Below, in pieces: positions 35,625-45,449 of a stretch of DNA of 64,000 nucleotides. This stretch comes from an uncultured Clostridia bacterium (GTDB lineage Bacteria > Bacillota > Clostridia > Monoglobales > Monoglobaceae). Positions within the stretch are counted from its first letter, which is position 1. Each line of letters opens with the position of its first letter. The position numbers and the translations under genes are program-made. The DNA is taken from contig CAKSFQ010000009.1 of assembly GCA_934454115.1 (NCBI GenBank), positions 12,485-76,484 on the forward strand, given 5' to 3'. The notes below the pieces were generated by a model. It ran no database searches and was not told the origin of the DNA. It was given only the letters and a program-made list of their open reading frames with translations.

Positions 35625-36503
35625 CTAACCCTGATAAAAGGTCTTTTTGATCTTCAGCACACCGTCCTCTGCCTTGGATACGGTTAAAAAACAACCCTTT
35701 TCATCATAGACGCGATACGTACACCCCTCTTCCATGCCGGGGGTCGAAACCCGTACGCCGTTGCACATCTTCTGCGCCTTGCGTGCAGAGAGATACAACG
35801 CCGGGAGCGTATCAAACACCCGGTCAACCGGCGTCAAAAACGAAGTGTCGCCGGCTGCCATCATTGCCTCAATCTCAGGCAGGGTATAGGTGTCCTCAAT
35901 GCGAAACCCGCCCGACCGTGTGCGGCAGAGCGCCGACATATGCGCAAAGCAGCCAAGGCGCTCACCGATATCCTGACACAATGTACGAATATACGTTCCC
36001 TTGGAGCAGCGTACCCGCATCGAAAACTTTTTATGCTCTAAATCAAAGGATTCGATCACAATCGCGTCAATCGTCACAATGCGCGGCTTGCGCTCCACGG
36101 TTTTGCCTTCCCGTGCCAGTTCATAAAGCCGCTTGCCGTCCTGCTTGATTGCCGAATACATCGGCGGTGTCTGCGCAATCTCACCGACAAACTGCCGCAC
36201 CGCCGCCGAAACATCTTCTTCCGTGACACGCACTGCGGCAAAACGCAAAACCGTGCCGGAGGCGTCCTGGGTATCGGTCTCTGCCCCCAGGGTGACCTCT
36301 GCAACATATTCCTTTTGTTCTGCCGTCAAAAATTCGGCTGCTTTGGTCGCCGTACCGACACAGATTGGCAGAACGCCGGTTGCATCCGGATCCAGCGTCC
36401 CGGTATGGCCGATTCTTTTGGTGGACAGGATGCCCCTAAGCTTTGCCACCACATCATGAGATGTAAAGCCGACGGGTTTATTCACATTGATCGTCCCGTT
36501 CAT
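35625..36503 (-). CDS. truB: tRNA pseudouridine(55) synthase TruB
   Basis: TruB isomerises U55 in the T-loop of tRNAs. The 292-residue protein has GTINVNKPVGFTSHDVVAKL, the catalytic RIGHTGTLDPDATGVLPIC with its aspartate, and the RVRCSKGTYIRTLCQDIG motif, followed by a small C-terminal PUA-like part. GGAG precedes the ATG, whose A is shared with the end of the upstream nrnA stop, so the two are coupled. Confidence 0.96.
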   Translation of the reverse strand: MNGTINVNKPVGFTSHDVVAKLRGILSTKRIGHTGTLDPDATGVLPICVGTATKAAEFLTAEQKEYVAEVTLGAETDTQDASGTVLRFAAVRVTEEDVSAAVRQFVGEIAQTPPMYSAIKQDGKRLYELAREGKTVERKPRIVTIDAIVIESFDLEHKKFSMRVRCSKGTYIRTLCQDIGERLGCFAHMSALCRTRSGGFRIEDTYTLPEIEAMMAAGDTSFLTPVDRVFDTLPALYLSARKAQKMCNGVRVSTPGMEEGCTYRVYDEKGCFLTVSKAEDGVLKIKKTFYQG

Positions 36504-37465
36504 TACCGCTCCTCTTTCTGTTGTTTTTTGATCTCACGAAGCACTGCCCCAACGATATCGTCCACCGTGGCAACGCCGCTCACGCTGTAACCGCTGGCGC
36601 GGACATGACCGCCGCCGCCCAGCGCCATCGCAATCTTTGCTACATCGATCTCCCCGGCCGAGCGCAGACTTACCTTAAAGCAGTCGTTCTCACGCTGGCG
36701 GATATAAACGCTGACCTCTGCACCCCGAACCGAGCCGGGCAGAGAGACAATGGCCGAGGCCTCCGCCTCCGCCAGTTCTGCCGCCGCAAAATCCGCCATA
36801 GTCAGATACAGAACGCTGACCTTTCCGTCCGCATACAGCGTCAAACGATCCAGTGCAATCCGCATCAGGCGGTAATACGCCATCGTTTTGGTATCAAAAA
36901 TCCATTTTGCAATGCCGGCAAAGTCCGCACCGCATTCCATCAAAGTCGCGGCACGGCGCAGAGTGTCCGGCGTCACCGAGGAATATTTAAAGTTTCCGGT
37001 GTCCGTCACCATGCCGAGGTACAAATTGTTGGCAAGGTCAACGTCTATGGGAATCTGCATTGCCTCATAAAGCTGCACCATAATCTCGCAGCAGGATGAA
37101 ATATCCTGCATCACCGTCTCCTTGGCAAAGGGACTATGGGTAACGTGGTGGTCAATGGCCGCCGTATTGGGATGTGCCAAAAAGGCCGCCTCATATGTGC
37201 CAAGGCGTGCACTCTCCGCACAATCCACCGCGACAAAAAGGTCACAGTCCGCAAGCGCAAGGTTTTCTTCTTCTCTGCCGCGGATCAGCGCCAGCGCCGC
37301 CGCGTCCGGGTGCGGCGCCAAAAACACCTCGGCCCGTTTTCCCATCGCAAGCAGCGCAAGCTTTAAAGAATACGCGCTGCCCATGGCGTCCCCGTCCGGA
37401 TTTTCATGGGCAAAGATTCCCACGGCCTCTGCCGCCGTCAGCATGGCTGAAATTTTCTGAAACAT
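36503..37465 (-). CDS. nrnA: DHH/DHHA1 phosphoesterase NrnA (nanoRNase/pAp phosphatase)
   Basis: NrnA degrades oligoribonucleotides of two to five residues and in relatives dephosphorylates pAp. The 320-residue protein shows the metal motifs HENPDGDAMGS, VAVDCAES and the DHH motif AIDHHVTHS, and ends with the DHHA1 signature GGGGHVRASG. Length is complete. GAGG is 8 nt before the ATG. It lies between rbfA and truB, the usual Firmicutes position. Confidence 0.94.
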   Translation of the reverse strand: MFQKISAMLTAAEAVGIFAHENPDGDAMGSAYSLKLALLAMGKRAEVFLAPHPDAAALALIRGREEENLALADCDLFVAVDCAESARLGTYEAAFLAHPNTAAIDHHVTHSPFAKETVMQDISSCCEIMVQLYEAMQIPIDVDLANNLYLGMVTDTGNFKYSSVTPDTLRRAATLMECGADFAGIAKWIFDTKTMAYYRLMRIALDRLTLYADGKVSVLYLTMADFAAAELAEAEASAIVSLPGSVRGAEVSVYIRQRENDCFKVSLRSAGEIDVAKIAMALGGGGHVRASGYSVSGVATVDDIVGAVLREIKKQQKEER

Positions 37466-37499
37466 CGTCTACACCTCAACGAAAACTGTACGGCAACCC

Positions 37500-37838
37500 T
37501 TACAGTTCCCTTAAAATTTGGTTGATATGAGCGCCATAAGCGATCGAGTCGTCCAGTGTAAAGGTAAACTCCGGGGTGTTGCGCAGATTCAGCCGATGGC
37601 CAATCTCACGCCGAATAAAGCCGCCGGCGCTCTTTAACGCCGAGATCGCGTCCTTTTGCACCTTTTCATTGCCCATCACGCTGATGTACGCCTTTGCAAA
37701 CTTCAAATCTTTTGTCACACGCACAGCTACCACCGAAGTCATAGCCGGCAAGCGCGGATCCTTAAGTTCCCGGATGACGGCACAAAGCTCCCGTTTGACC
37801 TCCTCCGAGATCCGATCCATTCTATTATAATTTGCCAT
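37500..37838 (-). CDS. rbfA: Ribosome-binding factor A
   Basis: RbfA assists late maturation of the 30S subunit and cold adaptation. The 112-residue KH-like protein starts NYNRMDRISEEVKRELCAVI and ends with the ELRNTPEFTF-type segment (here LNLRNTPEFTFTLDDS). AGGAGGAG precedes the ATG. It follows infB by 33 bp. Confidence 0.95.
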   Translation of the reverse strand: MANYNRMDRISEEVKRELCAVIRELKDPRLPAMTSVVAVRVTKDLKFAKAYISVMGNEKVQKDAISALKSAGGFIRREIGHRLNLRNTPEFTFTLDDSIAYGAHINQILREL

Positions 37839-37871
37839 AACTCCTCCTATCAGAGATCCGGCAGACCTGCG

Positions 37872-40127
37872 CTAGACCTCTACCTGTTCCATGACATAAG
37901 CTTCAATGATGTCTCCGTCTTTAATGTCGTTAAATTTATCAATGCTAAGTCCGCATTCGTAGCCGGCTGCGACCTCCTTGACATCATCCTTAAACCGGCG
38001 CAGAGAACCCAGCTCGCCCTCGTGAATGACGATACCGTCACGGACCACGCGAACCTGACTGCTGCGCTGGATCTTACCGTCCTGTACATAACCGCCGCCG
38101 ATCGTACCGATGCCGGAAACCTTAAAGGTGGTGCGGATTTCCACATGACCGGTAACCGCCTCGCGGAAGGTCGGCGCCAGCATGCCTTTCATAGCCTTTT
38201 CGATATCCTCAATCGCATCATAAATCACGCGGTACAGACGGATATCCACATCCGCATCCTCTGCGGCCGCGGACGCGCCGCCCATCGGACGTACGTTAAA
38301 GCCAACGATAATTGCGTTCGACGCGCTGGCAAGCATTACATCGGACTCGGTGACCGCGCCGACTGCGCCGTGGATAATGTTGACCCGCACCTCATCGTTC
38401 GAGATACGCTCCAGCGACTGCCGCACCGCCTCCACACTGCCCTGTACGTCTGCCTTTACAATAATATTAAGATCCTTCATCTTGCCGGCCTCAATCTGCT
38501 CAAACAAATTATCCAGAGAGATCGCGGTAGCTTTCTTTTGTCTTTCCTGTTTTTCCTTAAATTTTCTGACCTCTACGACTTCGCGCGCTTTGCGCTCATC
38601 GTCTACGGCATAGAATACATCGCCGCCCTCCGGCACCTCAGACAGACCGAGAATCTCAACCGGGATCGAAGGCCCTGCCTTCTTCACGCTGCGCCCCTTA
38701 TCGTCATTCATGGCACGGACACGGCCCACACTGGTACCTGCCACAACAATGTCGCCGACGCGCAGCGTTCCGTTTTGTACCAGAACGGTGGCAACCGGGC
38801 CGCGGCCTTTATCCAGCTGTGCCTCAATCACTGTTCCCTTTGCGGCGCGGTCGGGGTTGGCCTTCAGCTCTTTCATCTCGGCAACCAAAAGAACCATTTC
38901 AAGCAGGGTATCAATATTGGTTCCCTTCTTGGCCGAAACCTCAACACAGATGGTGTCGCCGCCCCATTCCTCCGGAACCAGACCGTGCTCGGTCAACTCC
39001 TGACGGACGCGGTCGGGGTTGGCGCCCTCTTTATCAATCTTATTAATGGCAACAATGATCGATACCTCTGCGGCACGGGCATGATTGATGGCCTCAATGG
39101 TCTGCGGCATGATACCGTCATCAGCCGCAACCACCAGGATCGCAATATCGGTCACCAGTGCACCTCTTGCACGCATGGCGGTAAACGCCTCATGTCCCGG
39201 CGTATCTAAGAAGGTAATCTTCTTATCGCCGACACGGACGCGGTGCGCACCGATATGCTGCGTGATGCCCCCGAACTCGCCCTCTGTGACATTGGTATTG
39301 CGGATACAGTCAAGCAGCGATGTCTTACCGTGGTCTACGTGACCCATCACCACAACGACCGGGGATCTCGGTTTTAAGCTCTCCGGCGCATCCTCCACAT
39401 CATGGAAGAGCTTTTCCTCGTCTGTTAATATAATTTCTTTTTCAAAGGTGCAGCCCATCTCCTCTGCGATAAGGGAGGCCGTGTCAAAGTCCAGCGACTC
39501 GTTGACCGAAGCCATGATACCTAAAAGCATCAGCTTTTTTATAATCTCGGTTGCCGGTTTTTTCATCCGGGACGCCAGCTCACCGACCGTGATCGACTCC
39601 GGAATCAGCACGTGAGTCTTTTCTGTCTTTTCCTTCTTGCGCTCGGTCTTTTTCAGCATATCCTCCGGCCGGGGCTTTGGCTTTCCGCTGCCCTGCGGTC
39701 TGCCCTGCTGCTTCTTTTTCTGGTTGATCTTCTGCTTTTTGGCCGCCCCTTCGGTCTTGACATTCTCCGGAATCAGCTCTTCCATTTTTTCATCGTCCAA
39801 ACGGTCAAGATCCACCGTGTTCACACGGGTGTCCACCGTTCTGGTTTTCCGGACAACACTAATCTCCTCCATCGGAATTTCCTCGCCAGGATCAGTCTCT
39901 GCCGTTTCCGGCTCCGGCTTCTTTTCTTCCTTCTTGGGTTCATAAAGCGAAAAATCTTCTGCCTGATTCTTCTGCGTATAATATTCAAATATAACGTCCA
40001 ATTCATACTCCGTCAGGACACTCATATGATTTTTTGTTGATACGCCATAATCATGCAAAACCTTTACAATCTCCTTGCTCGGAAAGCCAAAAGATTTGGA
40101 AAGTTCATAGGCTCTGATTTTTTCCAT
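37872..40127 (-). CDS. infB: Translation initiation factor IF-2
   Basis: IF-2 is the GTPase that brings initiator tRNA to the 30S subunit. The 751-residue protein has an N-terminal IF2-N module ([20 protein letters not shown]), a lysine/glutamate-rich variable region, a second IF2-N module, then the G domain with [20 protein letters not shown] and [10 protein letters not shown]. Domains II-IV end with [28 protein letters not shown] lies 10 nt before the ATG at 40127; a longer frame to 40172 lacks such a site. The initiator tRNA gene is also in this window. Confidence 0.98.
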   Translation of the reverse strand: MEKIRAYELSKSFGFPSKEIVKVLHDYGVSTKNHMSVLTEYELDVIFEYYTQKNQAEDFSLYEPKKEEKKPEPETAETDPGEEIPMEEISVVRKTRTVDTRVNTVDLDRLDDEKMEELIPENVKTEGAAKKQKINQKKKQQGRPQGSGKPKPRPEDMLKKTERKKEKTEKTHVLIPESITVGELASRMKKPATEIIKKLMLLGIMASVNESLDFDTASLIAEEMGCTFEKEIILTDEEKLFHDVEDAPESLKPRSPVVVVMGHVDHGKTSLLDCIRNTNVTEGEFGGITQHIGAHRVRVGDKKITFLDTPGHEAFTAMRARGALVTDIAILVVAADDGIMPQTIEAINHARAAEVSIIVAINKIDKEGANPDRVRQELTEHGLVPEEWGGDTICVEVSAKKGTNIDTLLEMVLLVAEMKELKANPDRAAKGTVIEAQLDKGRGPVATVLVQNGTLRVGDIVVAGTSVGRVRAMNDDKGRSVKKAGPSIPVEILGLSEVPEGGDVFYAVDDERKAREVVEVRKFKEKQERQKKATAISLDNLFEQIEAGKMKDLNIIVKADVQGSVEAVRQSLERISNDEVRVNIIHGAVGAVTESDVMLASASNAIIVGFNVRPMGGASAAAEDADVDIRLYRVIYDAIEDIEKAMKGMLAPTFREAVTGHVEIRTTFKVSGIGTIGGGYVQDGKIQRSSQVRVVRDGIVIHEGELGSLRRFKDDVKEVAAGYECGLSIDKFNDIKDGDIIEAYVMEQVEV

Positions 40128-40190
40128 ACTCGACACACTCCTTTCGCAGCCGCCTATCGGCTGCATCTCCATAAGCGGCCATCGCCGCCT

Positions 40191-40505
40191 CTACCTCTCG
40201 TCCGTCACCGCAGCCAGCCGGCAAAGCTGCTCAGCCAGTCCGCGGTCGGTCACTGCAGCCGTTACAGCTACGGCTCTTCCGATGGCGCCGCCGATTGCAT
40301 GGCGGTCACCCGGACGAATCACCTCAATCTGATGATGGTTTGCCATATTCAAAAACTTTTTTTCGGTATTGCCGGACGCGTCCGCCGCCAAAATCAGCAG
40401 TTTCGCCGTACCGCCGCGAACGGCCTCTTCGGCTGCGGCCTCACCGCAGGCCAACCGGCCCGCGCGCATGGCAATTCCCAGCATTCCGCAAAATTTAGTG
40501 TTCAT
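40191..40505 (-). CDS. L7Ae-family ribosomal protein (YlxQ-like)
   Basis: A 104-residue RNA-binding protein of the L7Ae/L30e/Gadd45 fold that binds kink-turn RNA in relatives such as YlxQ. It shows FCGMLGIAMRAGRLACGEAAAEEAVRGGTAKLLILAADAS, the usual start of the family. GGAGG lies 6 nt before the ATG at 40505, which overlaps the end of ylxR by about 11 bp. The nusA-ylxR-ylxQ-infB order is the conserved Firmicutes operon. Confidence 0.9.
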   Translation of the reverse strand: MNTKFCGMLGIAMRAGRLACGEAAAEEAVRGGTAKLLILAADASGNTEKKFLNMANHHQIEVIRPGDRHAIGGAIGRAVAVTAAVTDRGLAEQLCRLAAVTDER

Positions 40506-40755
40506 CGGTTTCCTCCCCGATTTCTCTGAGTTTTGCGTAAACCTCTGCGTCAATTTTCCCGGAAAACGCCCGCTCCAGCACGCGCCGTTTCTGCGCCGCC
40601 AAGAGACAGTCCCGGCTTTTGCAAAGGTACGCGCCGCGTCCCGGCAGGGTTCCGTTTAAGTCCGGCACGGCGCCGTCCGGCGTGCGTACCACACGGATTA
40701 AATCCTTTTTTTCAAAGCGTTTTCGACAAACCGTACACATTCTAAGCGGCTTCAT
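40495..40755 (-). CDS. ylxR: YlxR family protein (RnpM, RNase P modulator)
   Basis: The 86-residue protein has PLRMCTVCRKRFEKKDLIRVVRTPDG with the CxxC of the family and the later GRGAYLC segment. In Bacillus the homologue binds the RNase P RNA and modulates its activity. It overlaps the nusA end by 4 bp and the following L7Ae gene by 11 bp. Confidence 0.92.
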   Translation of the reverse strand: MKPLRMCTVCRKRFEKKDLIRVVRTPDGAVPDLNGTLPGRGAYLCKSRDCLLAAQKRRVLERAFSGKIDAEVYAKLREIGEETDEH

Positions 40756-41828
40756 ACTTCCTCCGCCTGCTTCTCCTCCGATTCGGCCGTCTCGTCCGCA
40801 TCTTCGGTCTTTGCACTCAGGTCAATCTTCCAGCCGGTCAGCCGTGCCGCAAGGCGGACATTCTGTCCCTCCCGGCCGATCGCAAGCGAAAGCTGGCTTG
40901 CCGGAACCAAAACGCGGCAGATATGCTGATCCTCATCCACCTCGATGGATAAAACATCGGCCGGGCTCAGCGCATTGGCAACGTATTCTGCCGGATCCTC
41001 ACTGTATTTGATGATATCGATTTTCTCGCCGCGCAGTTCATGGATAACCTCCTGCACACGCATTCCTTTCGGGCCGATACAGGTACCCACCGGATCCACA
41101 TTTTCTTTGGTGGAATGCACGGCAATTTTGCTTCTCGATCCCGGCTCTCTGGACAGCGCCTTAATCTCGATAATACCCTCGCCGATTTCGGGAACCTCCA
41201 GTTCCAACAAACGGCGCACCAGTCCCGGATGGGAACGGGAAACCACCAGATGAACCCCTTTAACCGAATCCGCCACCTCAACGACAAACACCTTATACCG
41301 CTCGCCGACCTTATAGTTATCGGCGCGCACCTGTTCACTGGGCATCAGCACCGACTCGGTATTTTCAATCTCCAGCATAACGTTCCGGCGTTCGATCCGG
41401 CGTACCACGGCGCTGGCAATGTCGTTTTCACGGTCAGAATATTCGCTGACCATCTTTTCACGCTCTGCCTCGTGCATCCGCTGAAACACCACCTGCCGCG
41501 CCGTCTGCGCCGCAATTCTGCCAAACGATTTGGGCGTTACCTCAAATTCTGCGGTGTCGCCGACCTCGTACTTATCGTTGATCTTCTTTGCCTCGTCCAG
41601 TGAAATCTCGCTCTCGCGATCCTCCACCTCCTCAACAACCTTTTTCCGTGCCACAATCCGAATCGCACCCGTTTCTTCATCAAATATCACGTGTACGTCC
41701 TGTGCGGCGCCGAAGTGCTTGCGATATGCCGAAATCAGCGCGCTTTCCAGCGCGTCTAAGATCACGTCGCGGCTGATTCCCTTTTCTTCCTCAATCAGTT
41801 CTAAAGATTCAAATAATTCCGAACTCAT
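40752..41828 (-). CDS. nusA: Transcription termination/antitermination factor NusA
   Basis: NusA binds RNA polymerase and modulates pausing and intrinsic termination. The 358-residue protein has the N-terminal polymerase-binding domain (ELFESLELIEEEKGISRDVI), an S1 domain, and two KH domains with VCIGPKGMRVQEVIHELRGEKID-like (here GTCIGPKGMRVQEVI) and IGREGQNVRLAARLTGW motifs. It lacks the acidic repeats of E. coli, as usual in Firmicutes. The ATG at 41828 gives the normal N-terminus; in-frame codons upstream are poorly spaced from AAAGGG. The leader of this operon carries a terminator that NusA itself could stimulate. Confidence 0.96.
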   Translation of the reverse strand: MSSELFESLELIEEEKGISRDVILDALESALISAYRKHFGAAQDVHVIFDEETGAIRIVARKKVVEEVEDRESEISLDEAKKINDKYEVGDTAEFEVTPKSFGRIAAQTARQVVFQRMHEAEREKMVSEYSDRENDIASAVVRRIERRNVMLEIENTESVLMPSEQVRADNYKVGERYKVFVVEVADSVKGVHLVVSRSHPGLVRRLLELEVPEIGEGIIEIKALSREPGSRSKIAVHSTKENVDPVGTCIGPKGMRVQEVIHELRGEKIDIIKYSEDPAEYVANALSPADVLSIEVDEDQHICRVLVPASQLSLAIGREGQNVRLAARLTGWKIDLSAKTEDADETAESEEKQAEEV

Positions 41829-41969
41829 TTTTCCACTCATCCCTTTCCCGTATTTTATCACTTATTTTCTAAAACATTCTTCTCATTTTGATGAAAGCGC
41901 CATCCAATCTCCCGTTTCAGAAGGAAATTTCACGCTCGCTCTTTCCATATACCCATCGTAAACCGTCTG

Positions 41970-42434
41970 CTAAAAATCAAAGTGCAGATGCACCACGGTT
42001 GTATCGCCCTTTGCGATCTGATAGCGCGTATCACCCGCAAGCAGGGTTATCATCTCTCCGTCAAAGCCCTCAAGCGTGCCCGTCAGCTGCTTTGTACCCT
42101 CGATTGGGCGGTACAGACCAACATCTACCGTCTCGCCCAGATAGCGCATAAAGTGCGCCGCGGTTTTCAGCTTGCGTTCCACGCCGGGAGACGCCACCTC
42201 TAAATAATAGTTGCGGTCGATCGGATCCTCCCGATCCAACACATCGCTGAGCCGTCTGGATATCGCCTCACATTCGTCTAAGGTGATCCCTCCGTCCTCT
42301 TTATCCGCCAAAACCCGCAAATACCAGATGCCGCCCTCTTTGACATATTCCACATCATAGAGATAGCAGCCTTCCTCCTGTACAACAGGCTCCGCCAGAT
42401 TCCAAACCTTTTGTTCCGTTTTTGAATATGCCAT
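41970..42434 (-). CDS. rimP: Ribosome maturation factor RimP
   Basis: RimP acts in 30S assembly. The 154-residue protein has the N-terminal domain with CYLYDVEYVKEGGIWYLRVLAD, then CEAISRRLSDVLDREDPI, YYLEVASPGVERKL, and a C-terminal SH3-like domain. GGAGG lies 5 nt before the ATG. It opens the rimP-nusA-ylxR-L7Ae-infB-rbfA-nrnA-truB-ribF transcript, whose promoter and leader hairpin are directly upstream. Confidence 0.96.
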   Translation of the reverse strand: MAYSKTEQKVWNLAEPVVQEEGCYLYDVEYVKEGGIWYLRVLADKEDGGITLDECEAISRRLSDVLDREDPIDRNYYLEVASPGVERKLKTAAHFMRYLGETVDVGLYRPIEGTKQLTGTLEGFDGEMITLLAGDTRYQIAKGDTTVVHLHFDF

Positions 42435-42458
42435 GATAACCTCCGTTTCGCAAAGGAA

Positions 42459-42482
42459 AAGAGTGAGGTTTCCCTCACTCTT
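42459..42482 (-). terminator. Leader terminator/attenuator upstream of rimP-nusA
   Basis: A perfect 10-bp stem (42473-42482 with 42459-42468) is closed by a GAAA tetraloop in the RNA and is followed by TTCCTTT after the final TT of the stem. It lies between the promoter start site (about 42500) and the rimP ATG (42434), so it can only act on this operon's own transcript. Confidence 0.75.
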
Positions 42483-42507
42483 CTGCCTCTCACAATATCA
42501 CGTACAG

Positions 42508-42536
42508 ATTATAGCACAAAACATCGCATCTGTCAA
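42508..42536 (-). promoter_or_regulatory. Consensus promoter of the rimP-nusA-infB operon
   Basis: On the minus strand TTGACA (42531-42536), 17-nt spacer, TATAAT (42508-42513): a perfect consensus match. Confidence 0.9.
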
Positions 42537-42558
42537 GTATTTTGATACAAAAAATTTC

Positions 42559-43020
42559 TCACTCCGGGCGTTTGCCGCTGAGTTTTGCCAGCTCCTGCTG
42601 GAAGGTTTCGATGTCCTTAAACTTTTTATATACCGAAGCAAAGCGCACGTAGGACACCTCGTCAATGGCGCGCAGACGCTCCATCACCATCTCGCCGATC
42701 TTCTCCGACGACACCTCCCGTGCCAGGGAATTATGAATTTCCGCCTCGATTTCATCCAGCATCTCGTCAATCACATGCAGCGGCACCGGGCGGCTGGCAC
42801 AGGAATTTAAGATACCGCGCTGCAGCTTGTCCCGGTCAAAGCTCTGTCTGGAGCCGTCACGCTTAATCACAATGATCGGCACGCTCTCAATCTTTTCATA
42901 GGTGGTAAAACGTTTTCCGCACTGCAAGCATTCCCGGCGGCGGCGGATCGCCTGTCCATCCTCGGTAGAACGGGAATCTACCACCTTACTCTCTGTGTGT
43001 CCGCAATAAAAACAGCGCAT
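42559..43020 (-). CDS. nrdR: Transcriptional repressor NrdR
   Basis: NrdR represses ribonucleotide reductase genes when its ATP-cone binds (d)ATP. The 153-residue protein has a zinc ribbon with C3, C6, C31 and C34, the basic SRSTEDGQAIRRRRECLQCG segment, and an ATP-cone domain (IVIKRDGSRQSFDRDKLQRGI). AGGAGG precedes the ATG. It is a single gene with its own promoter. A likely target is nrdD at 53.4 kb in this window, where two NrdR-box-like sites overlap the promoter. Confidence 0.97.
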   Translation of the reverse strand: MRCFYCGHTESKVVDSRSTEDGQAIRRRRECLQCGKRFTTYEKIESVPIIVIKRDGSRQSFDRDKLQRGILNSCASRPVPLHVIDEMLDEIEAEIHNSLAREVSSEKIGEMVMERLRAIDEVSYVRFASVYKKFKDIETFQQELAKLSGKRPE

Positions 43021-43043
43021 GATAACGCCTCCTTTTTCTTTTT

Positions 43044-43072
43044 AGTATACGAAAAGTGTCCCTTTTTGTCAA
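43044..43072 (-). promoter_or_regulatory. Promoter for nrdR
   Basis: On the minus strand TTGACA (43067-43072), 17-nt spacer, TATACT (43044-43049), about 30 nt before the ribosome binding site. Confidence 0.85.
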
Positions 43073-43075
43073 TAT

Positions 43076-45385
43076 TTATTTCTTGCCCGGCGTCTCGGTC
43101 GTGAACGCCAGGGCCGGAAGTCCGCTTGCGTCTGTCAGATTCGGCATCTCCGGATACGCGCCCCACGCATAGCGTGCGGCAACCGGCTTTTTCACCTTAT
43201 CGCAGGTCAGAATCACGCGATCGCCGCGCAGCTCCGCCTCCGCCGGATAAAACACGCCATCCGCGCCGCAAAGCTCAAATTCCTGCGGCCGCTTAGGATC
43301 CATATTCTGTTCTTTGATCCACGTCTCGCCCTTTTGATCCGCATAGCGCGCGGTCGGGAGCAGCGTAAGCGACCCGGTGCAGGAGAAGGTCAGTTCCATC
43401 TTACTGCCGCTGACGCGCATGCCGGTATAGAAAGGCCCAACGGCCGCCGTCTCCGTACCGCCGTAGACGTCGCGTTTTGCCAGACGCAAAAACCGCTCCG
43501 CCACTTCCTTTTTCTGATGCGGATGGATATCCTCACGGCAATTGCCGGCACCGCCCTCGTATTCGCCGTACAAATCCATTAAGGAAATCATCCCGGCATT
43601 TTTGGGATTTTTAATATTGGAAAGCGCCAGTCTCTGTCCCTCGCGCACGGCGCTCTCGTCTGCCTTATACCTTGTCAGCTGCGCCCAGTAAAACGGCAAA
43701 TCCTCACCGAAGATCCGCCGATAGCTGTCAACCACTGCCGTCATAGCGTCCCGGTACTCTATTGTCGTCAAATGGGTGCGGTACTCGTCCGCCTCACCCT
43801 GGTACATCAAAATTCCGCGAATCTGCAGCTTTGAGAGCGGCGCGATACGGTTATAAAACAGTCCGCCATCCGTCGGCACAAAGCTGCCGCACTTCTCCTC
43901 CCGCGGTATCCAGCGGTTAATCTCGGTGTCGCCGACCGCAGCGCCGATAATGCCGACCGGCGTGCGGTATTCCTGCCACAGTGACTGTGCAAAGTAATAG
44001 CCGACTGCCGAACAGTAATTGGCCGTGTCACGGTTCATGCTCGCCCACGCCGCAGCGTTCGCCGCCAACGGCAAATTCTCGGTGGCAGCACCGGCGCCGC
44101 CCGTGCCGAGATTCCATAAATTCAATAATCGGATGCCGGGGTTTACCACTTCCTGTCTGCCCCGTGCAGAATCCAGATCCGCTTTGGTATCCTCTCCGGC
44201 CAGCATATAATAATCCATGTTGGACTGGCCGATGCATAGCCAAACGTCACCGAACGTGATATCCCGGTAAATTCTCTTTTCCTTTCCGCAGCGCACGGTC
44301 AGCGTATAGTCGCCACCGGCGGAAAACGTCCCCAAATTTACTTCCCACGCGGAATTTGCATCTGCCACTGCCGTCTGCTCCGCCTTGCCGCCCAAACTGT
44401 TTGCAAGCGTTACCGTCACACGGCTGCCCTTGGGCGCTTTTCCCCATACGGTCAGCGGTTTTTCCGCCTGGAGCAGCATATGATCCGAAAACAGGTTCGG
44501 AACCGAAAAATTCTGCGCTGCGCCATTATCCCGGTATTCCAGCGGCCGCTCCAGCGGCTGACCGCCGGAACTGTCAAACACCATAATCCGATAACTGTCG
44601 CCCGTTTCCCGTTTCAGGTTCGGTACCGCGACCGCAACACTCTGCTCCGTTTTCGGCGCAAGATCCCGGCGGCTTGCGGCATAATTTTTTAGAATACCTT
44701 CCTTACTGTAAATCGCCGTCAAAATGGTGGTGTCCATCTCTTCGGGCGCGTCATAGGCATAAAGCGTCAGCGACATATCCTCTTTCCCGCTTTCCTTGGA
44801 TGGCGTAAAATCCCACTCCGTATAGGCCATCCACGATAGCTCGGCCAAATATGCGCCGGCCGGAAGCTCCACCCTCACATAGCGGTACTCACCCATGCCG
44901 CCAAAGGCAATCTCCTGCCGCGCTGTCTGCATACTGCCGCTTACCGGCGCAATCGTGCCCACCGGGACAAAAGTCTTATTGTCGTTCGATGCATAAAATC
45001 CGGTGCCGATCAGCCGATCTGCCTGATGCTCCTTTTGCGCTGAGGGCAAAGCCTGTACGGCGCAGATCCGCTGCGCTGTGCCAAAATCCAGCGTAACCCA
45101 AAGGCCCTTTTCGCTGCCGCAGACCGTCTGCGCATTGTCGTCATAGAGCGCATAGGCGTTTTTTTCTTCTCCCTTGGGGCAAAAAATGGATTTTGCGTCA
45201 ATCCTCGGCAAAACTTTTTCCGTCTTGGCGTACATCTTCAGCTTTGACGGCGGCTCCTTGACCTCCGTCTTGGGAATCTGAAACAGACCGGCAAGGTCCA
45301 GAGCAAAGACGTTCTGTCCGCCGCACAAAAAAAGGAGGGCAAGCACAACGGCAAGGAACTGTTTTACCCTGCTGTCCCCCTGCAT
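43076..45385 (-). CDS. Secreted sialate O-acetylesterase-like carbohydrate esterase
   Basis: The 769-residue protein starts with a signal peptide (about 7-28), followed by a discoidin-like (F5/8 type C) stretch with IFCPKGEEKNAYALYDDNAQT and FGTAQRICAVQALPS. The SGNH-type domain in the middle starts after a beta-sandwich and has WLCIGQSNMDYYMLAGED with the nucleophile serine, and GEADEYRTH; DIHPHQKKEVAERF supplies the catalytic Asp/His. Sialate O-acetylesterase family members remove acetyl groups from sialic acids or from plant or host glycans. Export and the binding-like module suggest an extracellular role in glycan use. It is a single gene with a good promoter. Confidence 0.82.
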   Translation of the reverse strand: MQGDSRVKQFLAVVLALLFLCGGQNVFALDLAGLFQIPKTEVKEPPSKLKMYAKTEKVLPRIDAKSIFCPKGEEKNAYALYDDNAQTVCGSEKGLWVTLDFGTAQRICAVQALPSAQKEHQADRLIGTGFYASNDNKTFVPVGTIAPVSGSMQTARQEIAFGGMGEYRYVRVELPAGAYLAELSWMAYTEWDFTPSKESGKEDMSLTLYAYDAPEEMDTTILTAIYSKEGILKNYAASRRDLAPKTEQSVAVAVPNLKRETGDSYRIMVFDSSGGQPLERPLEYRDNGAAQNFSVPNLFSDHMLLQAEKPLTVWGKAPKGSRVTVTLANSLGGKAEQTAVADANSAWEVNLGTFSAGGDYTLTVRCGKEKRIYRDITFGDVWLCIGQSNMDYYMLAGEDTKADLDSARGRQEVVNPGIRLLNLWNLGTGGAGAATENLPLAANAAAWASMNRDTANYCSAVGYYFAQSLWQEYRTPVGIIGAAVGDTEINRWIPREEKCGSFVPTDGGLFYNRIAPLSKLQIRGILMYQGEADEYRTHLTTIEYRDAMTAVVDSYRRIFGEDLPFYWAQLTRYKADESAVREGQRLALSNIKNPKNAGMISLMDLYGEYEGGAGNCREDIHPHQKKEVAERFLRLAKRDVYGGTETAAVGPFYTGMRVSGSKMELTFSCTGSLTLLPTARYADQKGETWIKEQNMDPKRPQEFELCGADGVFYPAEAELRGDRVILTCDKVKKPVAARYAWGAYPEMPNLTDASGLPALAFTTETPGKK

Positions 45386-45420
45386 ATGACCGCCCCCTCA
45401 TAAAAATCCTGATTTGCTTT

Positions 45421-45449
45421 ATTCTACAATATTTTTTTCCGTTTGTCAA
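45421..45449 (-). promoter_or_regulatory. Promoter for the esterase gene
   Basis: On the minus strand TTGACA (45444-45449), 17-nt spacer, TAGAAT (45421-45426). Confidence 0.8.

Noticed and set aside
37656..39209. A 517-codon plus-strand frame opposite rbfA and infB
   Set aside because: It lies fully antisense to two certain genes; His/Arg/Asn-rich composition is typical of the reverse frame of GC-biased coding DNA.
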